The notes under the pieces: model-generated
The model's database searches: none
Told to the model about the DNA's origin: nothing
Seen by the model: the letters and a program-made list of their open reading frames with translations, nothing else
Shown: piece by piece, positions 23,213 through 30,816 of the stretch
Numbering within the stretch: position 1 is the first letter of the stretch
How the letters are laid out: each line of letters opens with the position of its first letter
DNA from: CAYUIG01 sp964444685
Lineage (GTDB): Bacteria; Gemmatimonadota; Gemmatimonadetes; Longimicrobiales; RSA9
Length of the DNA: 64,000 nt
Assembly: GCA_964444685.1 (NCBI GenBank)
Contig: CAYUIG010000011.1
Span: 1-64,000, forward strand
Direction of reading: 5' to 3'
Program-made: the position numbers and the translations under genes

Positions 23213-23520
23213 CCGAACACGAGCGCGCACGCGGCCTCGAGCGCGAGCGCGGTGGCGAACGCCATGGCGATGATGTTGCGCGCGCCGATGCCGAGATTCG
23301 CGAGCAGCACGTCCTCGTGCACGACGCGCACGTCCACGTGAACGAGCAGCGCCGTGGCCGCAGCCGTCAGCGTTGCACCGGCGGGCGAGCTCGGGGCCCA
23401 TGGTGGCGGCGGCTGCGCACCGGCAAGGCCGCCGAGCAGGAAGACGAGGAGCCGGATCCCGACCCAGAAGAGCGGCGCACGTGGAATGGCAGCGCGCGCG
23501 AGGGTCGCGGCCGCACGCAC
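23209..23520 (-). CDS. Small membrane protein, possible ABC partner
   Basis: A 103-residue hydrophobic protein with three likely helices: PLFWVGIRLLVFLLGGLAG, TLTAAATALLVHVDVRVVHE and MAFATALALEAACALVFG. It starts with GTG two bases after the response-regulator stop and overlaps the ABC ATPase start by four bases, so its expression is bound to both. No family is recognised. The helical pattern and context suggest it anchors or pairs with the ATPase, but it is far smaller than any standard permease. It could instead be a chance open frame kept by overlap; the strong hydrophobic segments argue against that. Confidence 0.55.
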   Translation of the reverse strand: MRAAATLARAAIPRAPLFWVGIRLLVFLLGGLAGAQPPPPWAPSSPAGATLTAAATALLVHVDVRVVHEDVLLANLGIGARNIIAMAFATALALEAACALVFG

Positions 23521-23522
23521 GT

Positions 23523-23891
23523 TCAGCGTGCGAGCACGCGTTCGACGGCTTTGCGGAGCGCGTCGGCGCTGAACGGCTTCTCGAGCGTTTCGTCGGCGCC
23601 GAAGAGGCGCGCATCCTCGAGGGAGCCGCCCGCACCGCCGACGCCGCCACCGGACACCGCCAGGATGCGCACGTCGGGATACAGCTCGCGCAGCTCCTGG
23701 ATGGTCTCGATGCCTTCCTTCTCGGGCATGTAGAGGTCGGTCACGACGAGGTCCGCGGGGCTCTCCTCGAAGAGGCGCATGCCGGCCGCGCCATCGCCGG
23801 CGGAGCGGACTTCGTGACCGGCGCGTTCGAGGATGCGCCGCACCGTAGCGAGCACGGCCGCGTCATCATCGATCACGAGGATCCGCGCCAT
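23523..23891 (-). CDS. Single-domain response regulator
   Basis: A 122-residue CheY-like receiver with no output domain. It shows the acidic pocket ILVIDDD, phosphoacceptor Asp52 in VTDLYMP, the Ser of AVSGGG and the Lys of EKPF. A Gly-rich insertion (GGGVGGAGG) follows the fourth strand. Single-domain receivers pass phosphate or bind partners directly. No histidine kinase is in the window. I use the ATG at 23891 (MARILVIDDD); a GTG at 23900 overlapping the lipoprotein stop is an alternative. It lies between a lipoprotein and the small membrane protein in one packed unit. Confidence 0.9.
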   Translation of the reverse strand: MARILVIDDDAAVLATVRRILERAGHEVRSAGDGAAGMRLFEESPADLVVTDLYMPEKEGIETIQELRELYPDVRILAVSGGGVGGAGGSLEDARLFGADETLEKPFSADALRKAVERVLAR

Positions 23892-23896
23892 TGAGG

Positions 23897-24748
23897 TCAC
23901 CCGCCGCGCAGACGCAGGTGTTGCCGCGTGCGCATGGTGACCGGCATGCCGCTGATCCCCATCGCAGGCAGGTCCGTCGACCCGGTGAGCTGGCCTTCTT
24001 CAATCCGTTCCACGACTGCGGAACGTGCTGGATCCCAGAGCGTCGTCGCGGTCCCGGGTCCGGTCAGCCGCTGCACGATCTGCACGCCCTGCGTGGTACC
24101 CTCGACATGCAGCGTGTTGTCGATCTCGGACGTAATCACGTGGAGCGTGCGGCCGCCGACGACGGTGTCGCGCGCCCATGTGGAACGCACGATGTTCGTC
24201 GCGTCGCTGATGAGGCCGTCGTTGTCCTCGCTGATGCGCACCGTGTCCGTCCAGGAAGCGCCGCGCGCCACGGCACGGCCCGGCAGCGGCACGAAGTAGC
24301 GGCGGAAGAGACCCTGCGAGCCCACGACCTGCCGCATCACTTCCGACATCTCGGGCTCCTCCACGACCGTGACATCACCCTGAGGCGTGACACGCACGAC
24401 GCCGGGCCCGGGAAGCTGGTCGTTGCCGACCGTCATGGACGGCCCCATCGAGCTCGAGGACTGCCCGTCGAGCGCTGTCAGTCGCACGGTCACGAGTAGG
24501 TCCGCGCCTTCGGTAGCGTACTGGAGCTCCGCCGTGGTTGCCGCCGAGACACTCACGGTCACCGTGCCGCCCGGGCCTGCATCCATGGAGAGGTTCATGG
24601 AGTCCGCGGCCTCGTACGTGAGCGGGCCGGGCGGCGCAGCATACGCGAGCGCGGGAGCCGCACCGGCGTCGGGTGTTCCGGGGGCGGCGGTACCGCCGCA
24701 TGCGCCGGCGATCAACGCGACGGCGAGGAGGATCTGCGGGTGCTTCAT
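23897..24748 (-). CDS. Lipoprotein of unknown function
   Basis: A 283-residue protein with a lipoprotein-like signal (MKHPQILLAVALIAGACGG, Cys17) and a Gly/Ala/Pro-rich linker. The mature part is rich in Val and Thr and probably all beta structure: GGTVTVSVSAATTAELQYA, SWTDTVRISEDNDG, RTLHVITSEIDNTLHVEG. It resembles DUF6263-type lipoproteins that are common in this phylum, but I cannot assign a role. Its stop meets the response-regulator start region, so the two are probably co-transcribed. It diverges from the SURF1 fusion gene, with only about 33 bases between start codons. Confidence 0.7.
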   Translation of the reverse strand: MKHPQILLAVALIAGACGGTAAPGTPDAGAAPALAYAAPPGPLTYEAADSMNLSMDAGPGGTVTVSVSAATTAELQYATEGADLLVTVRLTALDGQSSSSMGPSMTVGNDQLPGPGVVRVTPQGDVTVVEEPEMSEVMRQVVGSQGLFRRYFVPLPGRAVARGASWTDTVRISEDNDGLISDATNIVRSTWARDTVVGGRTLHVITSEIDNTLHVEGTTQGVQIVQRLTGPGTATTLWDPARSAVVERIEEGQLTGSTDLPAMGISGMPVTMRTRQHLRLRGG

Positions 24749-24781
24749 GGACGCTCTCCGCAATGGAGGGACAGGGACAGG

Positions 24782-26380
24782 ATGCGCACGCACGTGCCGC
24801 GCCGCAACGGGGAACCTGTTTCGGCGCGGCCGGTACTCTGGCACGTGCCACGCACCGCTCCACACAGACCGTTCACAGTTACGCCCGCGGGGCTCGCGGG
24901 TTCACTCCTCGTCCTGCTGGCCGCGGCCCTGTGCGTGCGCCTCGGGTTCTGGCAGCTCGACCGGCGCGAGCAGCGCGCCAGCCACAACGCGCGGCTCGAA
25001 GCCCGCCTCACGCAGCCGACCCTCACCCTCGACTCGCCCATCCACGACACGACCGGGATGACGTATCGTCGCGTGCAGCTCTCCGGTACGCCCGATCATG
25101 AACGCACGATCGTGTTTCCCGGGAAGAGTCTGCGCGGCGCACCCGGCGTGCACGTGCTCACGCCGGTGCACGTGCAGGGCGCTGGCGACGTACTCGTGAA
25201 CCGCGGCTGGGTCCCGGCCGCCGACGCCGCGACCGTCGACCTCGCCGCCATTGAACGACCGGAGCACATCGACGCGACCGGCATCATCCTGCCCTTCCCG
25301 GGCCCGAACGGCTCCGCCGATGTTGCGCCAGCCGATACCTTCCGGGTCGTCTGGTTCGCCATCGATGCGACGGCGCTGCGCGCTCAGTTTCCCTACGACC
25401 TCATGCCTGTCGAGATTCGACTGCTCCCGGATGAAGCCGCTCCGGAGTTCCCCGTGCGGCTCGATCCGCCCGCACTCGATCCCGGTCCGCATCTCGGTTA
25501 TGCGATCCAGTGGTTCTCCTTCGCCGTGATCGCGATCCTCGGCTGGATCGCGCTCGTGCGGAAGGAACGCCGTCGCGCGCTGGTCGCGGCCCCGATCGTC
25601 GTGCTCGCGTTTGCTTCGCCGGCCGCCGGACAGCTGCGCCCGCTCGATCCCATCGACTGGCACCGACTCGTTTCGGGCGACGCGTTCCATGCCGGCATCG
25701 GGGCGAGCCTCATCCTCGACCAGGAAGCAGCGCTCGCGGGCACGCGCGGCACGCTCTACGAGCTCGGCAACTTCGTCCTCGCCTGGAAGACCGGACGCGT
25801 GCTCGTCGAAGTGTCGGGTACGCTGCATCGCCGCTTCGAGGACGACGAGGTCATCGAGCCGCCGGCACCCGGTGTGGATCCGCCCGATGGCAGCACACGC
25901 AGTGACGCGGGTGACATCCGTGCCGAGACCACGCTCTCCCTCATCGGAACCGATGCGTCGCAGCTCGCGTTGCGGTTCGGTACGCGCCTGCCCACGACGA
26001 GCGATGAGCCGGGCCTGGATCGCGACCGCACCGACTTCTACGCATTGCTCGGTGGCATGCATCGCATCGGCCGCATCGCGTTTGCGGGGGAGGCCGGTGT
26101 CGGCATCCTGAGCACGCGCGGCACATCACTCGCGCAGAGCGACGTAGTTGTGTTCGCGGTCGGTGCGGAGCTGGATGCCGGACCGGTCACGCCCACACTC
26201 TGGCTCGTCGGACAGGACGACCTGCACGCCCGGCGCGTGCGCGCAAACGAAGACCTCAGTGAGTTGCGTCTCGGTGTGCGTACCGGAGGACGGCTGTGGC
26301 TGGAAGGGGCAGTCTTGCGTGGTATTGCCGATTTCAGTCCATCGTTTGGGTTTCTGGTCATGGCTGGATCATCGTTTTGA
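24782..26380 (+). CDS. SURF1-family protein fused to a C-terminal exported barrel-like domain
   Basis: A 532-residue reading frame in two parts. Residues about 25-275 are SURF1, a heme/cytochrome-oxidase assembly factor: an N-terminal helix ending RLGFWQLDRREQR, then GTPDHERTIVFPGKS, HVLTPVHV, VLVNRGWVP and the C-terminal helix HLGYAIQWFSFAVIAILGW. Immediately after RKERRR comes a second signal-like segment, LVAAPIVVLAFASPAAGQ, and about 230 residues of strand-rich sequence resembling an outer-membrane beta-barrel. SURF1 ends in the cytosol, so a third helix could send the barrel part outward. Alternatively an internal GTG just before RKERRR starts a separate protein. No oxidase gene is adjacent. 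Confidence 0.75.
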   Translation: MRTHVPRRNGEPVSARPVLWHVPRTAPHRPFTVTPAGLAGSLLVLLAAALCVRLGFWQLDRREQRASHNARLEARLTQPTLTLDSPIHDTTGMTYRRVQLSGTPDHERTIVFPGKSLRGAPGVHVLTPVHVQGAGDVLVNRGWVPAADAATVDLAAIERPEHIDATGIILPFPGPNGSADVAPADTFRVVWFAIDATALRAQFPYDLMPVEIRLLPDEAAPEFPVRLDPPALDPGPHLGYAIQWFSFAVIAILGWIALVRKERRRALVAAPIVVLAFASPAAGQLRPLDPIDWHRLVSGDAFHAGIGASLILDQEAALAGTRGTLYELGNFVLAWKTGRVLVEVSGTLHRRFEDDEVIEPPAPGVDPPDGSTRSDAGDIRAETTLSLIGTDASQLALRFGTRLPTTSDEPGLDRDRTDFYALLGGMHRIGRIAFAGEAGVGILSTRGTSLAQSDVVVFAVGAELDAGPVTPTLWLVGQDDLHARRVRANEDLSELRLGVRTGGRLWLEGAVLRGIADFSPSFGFLVMAGSSF

Positions 26381-26383
26381 ATT

Positions 26384-26567
26384 ACTGCGGGGGAGGGGGC
26401 GGGCGCGGGGGCGGATGCGAGATGGGAACTGCGGTGGCTTGGGCGGGGGCGGATGCGAGATGGGAAAAGCGGGTAACGCAGATCCCATCGCGCTCCGCGC
26501 CCGCCCGCGCCCCCGCGCCCGCAGTTCCCATCTCGCTTCCGCCCCCGCCCAAGCCCCCGCCCGCAGT
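26384..26567. repeat. GC-rich palindromic element between convergent genes
   Basis: The sequence starts ACTGCGGGGG and ends with the inverse CCCGCAGT. Arms share GGGCGGGGGCGGATGCGAGA and GATGGGAACTGCGG when inverted, and the left arm also holds two direct copies of that G-rich unit. It lies between the SURF1-fusion stop and the DinB stop. A bidirectional terminator or a mobile palindromic repeat is likely; it may also form G-quadruplexes. Confidence 0.65.
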
Positions 26568-27070
26568 TAGAGAAGTTGCCGCGCTTGAAAGAGGTGTCTC
26601 CGCGAATGCGCGAGCAGTACCCGGGCGGCCTGTCCGACGGTGAGGCGCATCAGCGGCATGTAGGGTGAGCGGAACGCGGCTGCTCGCGCACCCGCCTGCT
26701 CCACGCGCGCGAGGACGTCCGCCATGCGCAGGTGGAACTCCTCGAATTCGCGTATGACCTGTTCCGGGTCGAGGTCGGCTGCGGGTACGAGCTTCTTGAA
26801 CGTGCGGATCCGGTAGCGCGGCGGCGGCTCCATGGTGCGCGCGAACCACGACCCGAGCCATCCCTGTCGCACGTCCTTTCCGCTCGCGTTGTCGAGCGCG
26901 GCCTCGATCCGCTCGAGGTACGGCTCACCCGTCAGCACGATGTGCTCGAGGTTCTGCCCAACCGACCACTTGTTCGGCGCGGGCTGCCGGTTGAACTGCT
27001 CGCGCGTCATCCCCTCCGTCAGGGCGCGTGCGTCGCGCAGGATTGCATCGATCTCGGTCGTGGCACTCAT
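26567..27070 (-). CDS. DinB-family putative metal-dependent enzyme
   Basis: A 167-residue four-helix-bundle protein of the DinB/YfiT superfamily. It has the hallmark NKWSVGQNLEHIVLTGEPYL near residues 33-52, with the first metal His, and AHSRRHLFQARQLL at the end with the other His ligands. Such enzymes include bacillithiol and mycothiol-dependent transferases and many uncharacterised members. Its ATG overlaps the stop of a two-helix membrane protein gene by four bases, so the two form a small operon. The 3' end borders a long G-rich palindrome. Substrate unknown. Confidence 0.85.
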   Translation of the reverse strand: MSATTEIDAILRDARALTEGMTREQFNRQPAPNKWSVGQNLEHIVLTGEPYLERIEAALDNASGKDVRQGWLGSWFARTMEPPPRYRIRTFKKLVPAADLDPEQVIREFEEFHLRMADVLARVEQAGARAAAFRSPYMPLMRLTVGQAARVLLAHSRRHLFQARQLL

Positions 27071-27459
27071 GTCCGTGCTGCCAGCTCGGCGCGGATGCGT
27101 CGGTAGTGATAGAGGTAGAGCGGCAGGCCGATGATGATCATGGCCAGGCTCGACGCCGCCGTGCGGTCGCGCCGCGCGCGCACCGGATCGATGCGACGCC
27201 CCTCGTCCTGCCACGCGGCGTAATCCTGCCGCCACTGCTCGATCAGCTCCTCATCGGCAGCCGTCAGCTCGCCCTCCACCGCGCGCACCGGCGGCGGCGA
27301 GGGGGGCATGGCCATGCGGTACCGCTCCTCCTGGTCGGCCGTGGTGAAGATGAACGTGCGCAGCGCGAGATCCGTGAGGCGGATCCCGCCGATCGACATG
27401 AAGATCAGCCCGAGCAGGGCGAAGAGATACAGGTAGACGGTCCGTACCTGGCGTTCCAT
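27067..27459 (-). CDS. Two-helix membrane protein of unknown function
   Basis: A 130-residue protein with transmembrane segments at about residues 8-26 (YLYLFALLGLIFMSIGGIR) and 102-118 (SSLAMIIIGLPLYLYHYRR). Between them is a hydrophilic loop of about 70 residues with a Pro-rich stretch (PPSPPPVRAVEGE) and an acidic helix (ADEELIEQWRQDYAAWQDEG). No catalytic motif or family is recognised with certainty. It is the first gene of a pair with the DinB protein, overlapping it by four bases, and diverges from the large secreted metallopeptidase-like gene. Probably an inner-membrane accessory protein. Confidence 0.65.
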   Translation of the reverse strand: MERQVRTVYLYLFALLGLIFMSIGGIRLTDLALRTFIFTTADQEERYRMAMPPSPPPVRAVEGELTAADEELIEQWRQDYAAWQDEGRRIDPVRARRDRTAASSLAMIIIGLPLYLYHYRRIRAELAART

Positions 27460-27554
27460 GAAGCCTCCTTTGACGGCAACGATGCCGGGGCTGGCGGGCG
27501 GCGCGCAATCGCAAGGACTGTACGCCCGCGGCGCCGCGGCCTACCTTCGCGATC

Positions 27555-30146
27555 ATGATCCTCCCTGCCCTCCTCCTCGCCGCCACCCTCGGCGCCGCGG
27601 CGCCGCAGGACAGCGTGCGCGAGCTGCACGTGCTCGTCCTCGTATACACCCGCTCGTTCGCGCGTACCCTGGATGACGCGCAGATGGAGCGGCTGCACGA
27701 GGAAATCGTCGAGTTCGCCGAGTTCTACCGGCACCACGGCGGCGACCGCGTCTCCTTCCGCTTCAGTCTCGCACAGCTCGACAGGGAACTGCGCAGAGAA
27801 GAGGTGGGACAGGTCGCGCCGGGACGGTACTACCTGAGCCGCGAGGACGTGCGCGCGGATGTCGAATCGCTCGGCGTGCGCGACATCGACGAGGTCGTCG
27901 CGTTCTACGCCTGGGACAATGCGAACCCTGCGGACGCAACGCTGGCGTACGGCGGCGGTGCGGTCGGCCCGGACGGCCAGTACATCGACGACGCGGGCTT
28001 CAACTCGATCGGCGTGTTCGCATTCGATCCCGCGCGCATCGCACAGATCGCGATCCACGAGGTGCTGCACAACGTGGACGACATGTTCACCCGCGCAGGC
28101 ATGCCGGACCGGTTCTTCAACTCCGACGAGATGAGCCGCAACATGCCGATGCTCGTTGCCGAGCGGCCGGGCGCGTTCGAGCCGTACTGGTCGGACGACG
28201 AGATGCTGGCGTATGCGGAGCGCGAGCGCGCCGGCCGCGACGCGTACCCCTGGTGGATGCAGCGCATCTACTATGCATGGATGCTCGAGCGTACGCCGGC
28301 CGAAGCATGGGCCGCACTGCACCACGGCCGCATGGCTTCGCGTTCTCTCGAGGATGGTGTGCGTCCGCTCTATGCCGACGTCACCGTGTCCCGTGCGACG
28401 CGCCGGATCTTCCTGCCCGCGCTCCCGGCCGGCGACGCTCGTGCCTCGGGTGTTACGGTGAGCGGAGCGGACGGCACGATGCGGCCGAGACGGTGGACGC
28501 TCGAGGACTTCGACGGTGCACCGATCGTCGAGGGAGACTGGCTCGGCGGGTGGATCACGGTCGAGGGAAGAGACTCGGTTCGAACGCTTGGCGTCGGAGA
28601 CGGAAGCATCCGACTGCGACGGCTCGGCATGGGAGACATCGTGGCACCCGAACGCGTGGCCGCACTCGTGGGTGACACGGCCGCAGCGTTCGAGGTCGTC
28701 GCGCGCGAGGCGGCGTGGCCCGAGCGCGGTCCCGTGATCGCTGGAGCGGTGGTCGCAGCCGTAGCGGGTGAGACCGTGCATCGCGGGAACGCCCGGTTGA
28801 GTGTGCCGCTGGTGGACGATGCGGGCACGACGATCTACGAAGTCGGCGCCACGGCGCCGGGCTTCATGTTTTCGCACGCGCGCGTCGAGGCCGTACGCGA
28901 AGCCGGGGCGGAGATCGAAGCGCCTTCCACGCGCACCGGGGCGATGGGTTCACCGCTGGGGCTGCGCGTCGAAGTCCGGGAGCGCCGGCCGATCGAGGCG
29001 GATATCGTCGCGCGCCTGGACGGTCGTGAGGTCCCGCTCGTGCGTGCGGCCGACGGGTCACATACCGTCCGGCTCGATGCGCTGCCGCCGGGGCTGCACG
29101 ACGTCGAACTCATCGCGCGTGCCGTAGATGGCACGGTGATCGTGGACACGACGCGCGTGTACGCGCGGCCGACCGGGTGGATCCGCGCGCCGCGTGCAGT
29201 TGAATCTTCCGACGGTTTCGTGCGGCTCGACGCGAGTGTGCGATCGCGCATGGGCGAGACGATGACGGCGCAGCTCCCGCTCGTCGCGATCGCGGGTGCG
29301 CGCGTCCTGCCGCTCGCGTTCGAGGACGGAACGTACCGCTCGACGATACCCATGCCCGCCGGAGAGCATCGGCTGTACGTCACGTCCCTGACCGGAGACT
29401 TCCAGCGGCGCGTCGTGCTCGCATCCGTCACCGGCGCTGCCGCGACCGAGCGTCGGATCCACGATGGATTCGCCGCGGTACCGCGGCTGACCGCGCCGCC
29501 CACCATCGATGGCGTGCCCGACGATGTACCGGGTCTATTACCGGTCGTGATCGGGCCATCATCGCACCTGCTGACGAACCCGGCCAACTACAGCGGCGCG
29601 GGGGACCTGGAAGCGCACATCGGGTTCGCGTGGAGTGAGGACGGCCTCTACGCGAGCGGCACCGTGACCGACGATGATGTGACGGGCGGCGAGGCGTGGG
29701 ATCGCGACCGGATCAACCTGGTGTTCGACTGGCGCGAGGACACGACGCCGCTCACCTATGTATCGGACAATCCGCCCACGAACGAGTGGCAGCGCGACGA
29801 CTACTGGGTCTTCTTCCAGCCGTTCGACTCGGAGGGCGGCCCGGGCGGAGTGCACGCGATCGGCCGCGAAGGACAGCGGTCACTGGGCGGGGCGCAGCTC
29901 GCATCACGACGCACGGCGGACGGCTACAGCTTCGAACTCTGGCTGCCGGCGTCCGAGTTGCCGGAGTTCGTGCCGTACGAAGCACAGGTGGCCGCGATCC
30001 AGATCTTCGTAAGTGATGGCGATACCGGGCACCCGCTGACCGAGATGATGTGGAGCGACGCCTGGGGCTACTCCGTCGACGGCGGCCTGTCCTGGGAGCT
30101 GTCGCGCATGGGCCGGCTCGTGTTCGCCGGATCGGAGCTGCGATGA
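27555..30146 (+). CDS. Secreted HExxH metallopeptidase-like protein with CBM9-like C-terminus
   Basis: An 863-residue secreted protein with a short signal peptide (MILPALLLAATLGAAAPQ). Residues about 20-280 form a domain with IHEVLHNVDDMF (His168, Glu169, His172), an HExxH zinc-peptidase motif followed by acidic residues that could give a third ligand. A middle region (about 330-640) is made of beta repeats of unknown kind. The last 200 residues (TIDGVPDDVPG, LYASGTVTDDDV, RINLVFDWRED, YSFELWLPASEL) resemble CBM9/DOMON carbohydrate-binding domains. A peptidase acting on glycosylated targets or bound to polysaccharide is possible. The deaminase gene overlaps its stop by four bases. I do not recognise the full architecture. 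Confidence 0.7.
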   Translation: MILPALLLAATLGAAAPQDSVRELHVLVLVYTRSFARTLDDAQMERLHEEIVEFAEFYRHHGGDRVSFRFSLAQLDRELRREEVGQVAPGRYYLSREDVRADVESLGVRDIDEVVAFYAWDNANPADATLAYGGGAVGPDGQYIDDAGFNSIGVFAFDPARIAQIAIHEVLHNVDDMFTRAGMPDRFFNSDEMSRNMPMLVAERPGAFEPYWSDDEMLAYAERERAGRDAYPWWMQRIYYAWMLERTPAEAWAALHHGRMASRSLEDGVRPLYADVTVSRATRRIFLPALPAGDARASGVTVSGADGTMRPRRWTLEDFDGAPIVEGDWLGGWITVEGRDSVRTLGVGDGSIRLRRLGMGDIVAPERVAALVGDTAAAFEVVAREAAWPERGPVIAGAVVAAVAGETVHRGNARLSVPLVDDAGTTIYEVGATAPGFMFSHARVEAVREAGAEIEAPSTRTGAMGSPLGLRVEVRERRPIEADIVARLDGREVPLVRAADGSHTVRLDALPPGLHDVELIARAVDGTVIVDTTRVYARPTGWIRAPRAVESSDGFVRLDASVRSRMGETMTAQLPLVAIAGARVLPLAFEDGTYRSTIPMPAGEHRLYVTSLTGDFQRRVVLASVTGAAATERRIHDGFAAVPRLTAPPTIDGVPDDVPGLLPVVIGPSSHLLTNPANYSGAGDLEAHIGFAWSEDGLYASGTVTDDDVTGGEAWDRDRINLVFDWREDTTPLTYVSDNPPTNEWQRDDYWVFFQPFDSEGGPGGVHAIGREGQRSLGGAQLASRRTADGYSFELWLPASELPEFVPYEAQVAAIQIFVSDGDTGHPLTEMMWSDAWGYSVDGGLSWELSRMGRLVFAGSELR

Positions 30147-30715
30147 GCGTGTTCCCCGACGTGGTCGTGCGGCTCCCCGCATGGGTCGAGCGCGTGGTGG
30201 ACGCGAACGCGATCTACGCGAGCGACGAGGATCGCATGCGCGTCGCCATTGAGGCCGCACGCTCCAACGTGCTGCACGACACCGGCGGGCCGTTCGGCGC
30301 CGCGGTGTTCGAGGCAGACAGCGGCCGGCTCGTTTCGGTGGGCGTAAACATGGTCGTGCCGTCGAACAACGCGGTGCTGCACGCCGAGGTCGTCGCGTTC
30401 ATGGTGGCACAGGCGCGCATCGGCAGCTTCACGCTCGGTGCAGACCACCTTCCCGCGCACGAGCTGTTCACGTCCTGCGAACCCTGCGCGATGTGCCTCG
30501 GCGCCGCGCACTGGAGCGGCGTCCGGCGCGTCGTGTGGTCGGCCACACGCGAAGACGCCAGCCAGCTGCTCTTCGATGAGGGGCCTGTGTTCCCGGCCTC
30601 ATACGACTATCTCGAGGAGCGGGGAATGACGTTCGTTGCGGGAGTGCTTCGGTCCGAGGGACGTGCGGTCCTCGAGTTGTATCGCGAGCGAGGGGGGCCC
30701 GTCTATAACGGATGA
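30143..30715 (+). CDS. Nucleoside/guanine deaminase family protein
   Basis: A 190-residue zinc deaminase of the CDA superfamily. It has HAEVVAF (zinc His and catalytic Glu) and CEPCAMCLGA (two zinc Cys), with GGPFGAAVF ahead, as in guanine deaminase and related enzymes. The spacing and the lack of a TadA-like tRNA-binding end favour a free nucleobase or nucleoside as substrate. It starts with ATGA overlapping the stop of the secreted gene, a surprising partner for a cytosolic enzyme, so the overlap may only reflect compact packing. Its stop lies at the edge of a 103-bp palindrome. Confidence 0.88.
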   Translation: MSVFPDVVVRLPAWVERVVDANAIYASDEDRMRVAIEAARSNVLHDTGGPFGAAVFEADSGRLVSVGVNMVVPSNNAVLHAEVVAFMVAQARIGSFTLGADHLPAHELFTSCEPCAMCLGAAHWSGVRRVVWSATREDASQLLFDEGPVFPASYDYLEERGMTFVAGVLRSEGRAVLELYRERGGPVYNG

Positions 30716-30816
30716 GACTGGAGTCGGGAGTCGGGAGACTGGAGTCTGGTTTCGGCAGTGCGGGGGGCTCCCGCATTAAACCAGACTCCAGTCGCCCGAC
30801 TCCCGACTCTCGACTC
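30714..30816. repeat. 103-bp near-perfect palindrome between convergent genes
   Basis: Left arm (from GAGACTGGAGTCGGGAGTC to TGGTTT) and right arm (AAACCAGACTCCAGTC to CGACTC) are inverted copies of about 39 bp each. The centre is a smaller hairpin, GTGCGGGGGGCTCCCGCAT. It spans from the deaminase stop to the amidohydrolase stop. Repeats of the GACTCCCGACTC type recur between genes in this group, as I recall. Probably a bidirectional terminator or palindromic mobile repeat. Confidence 0.75.
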
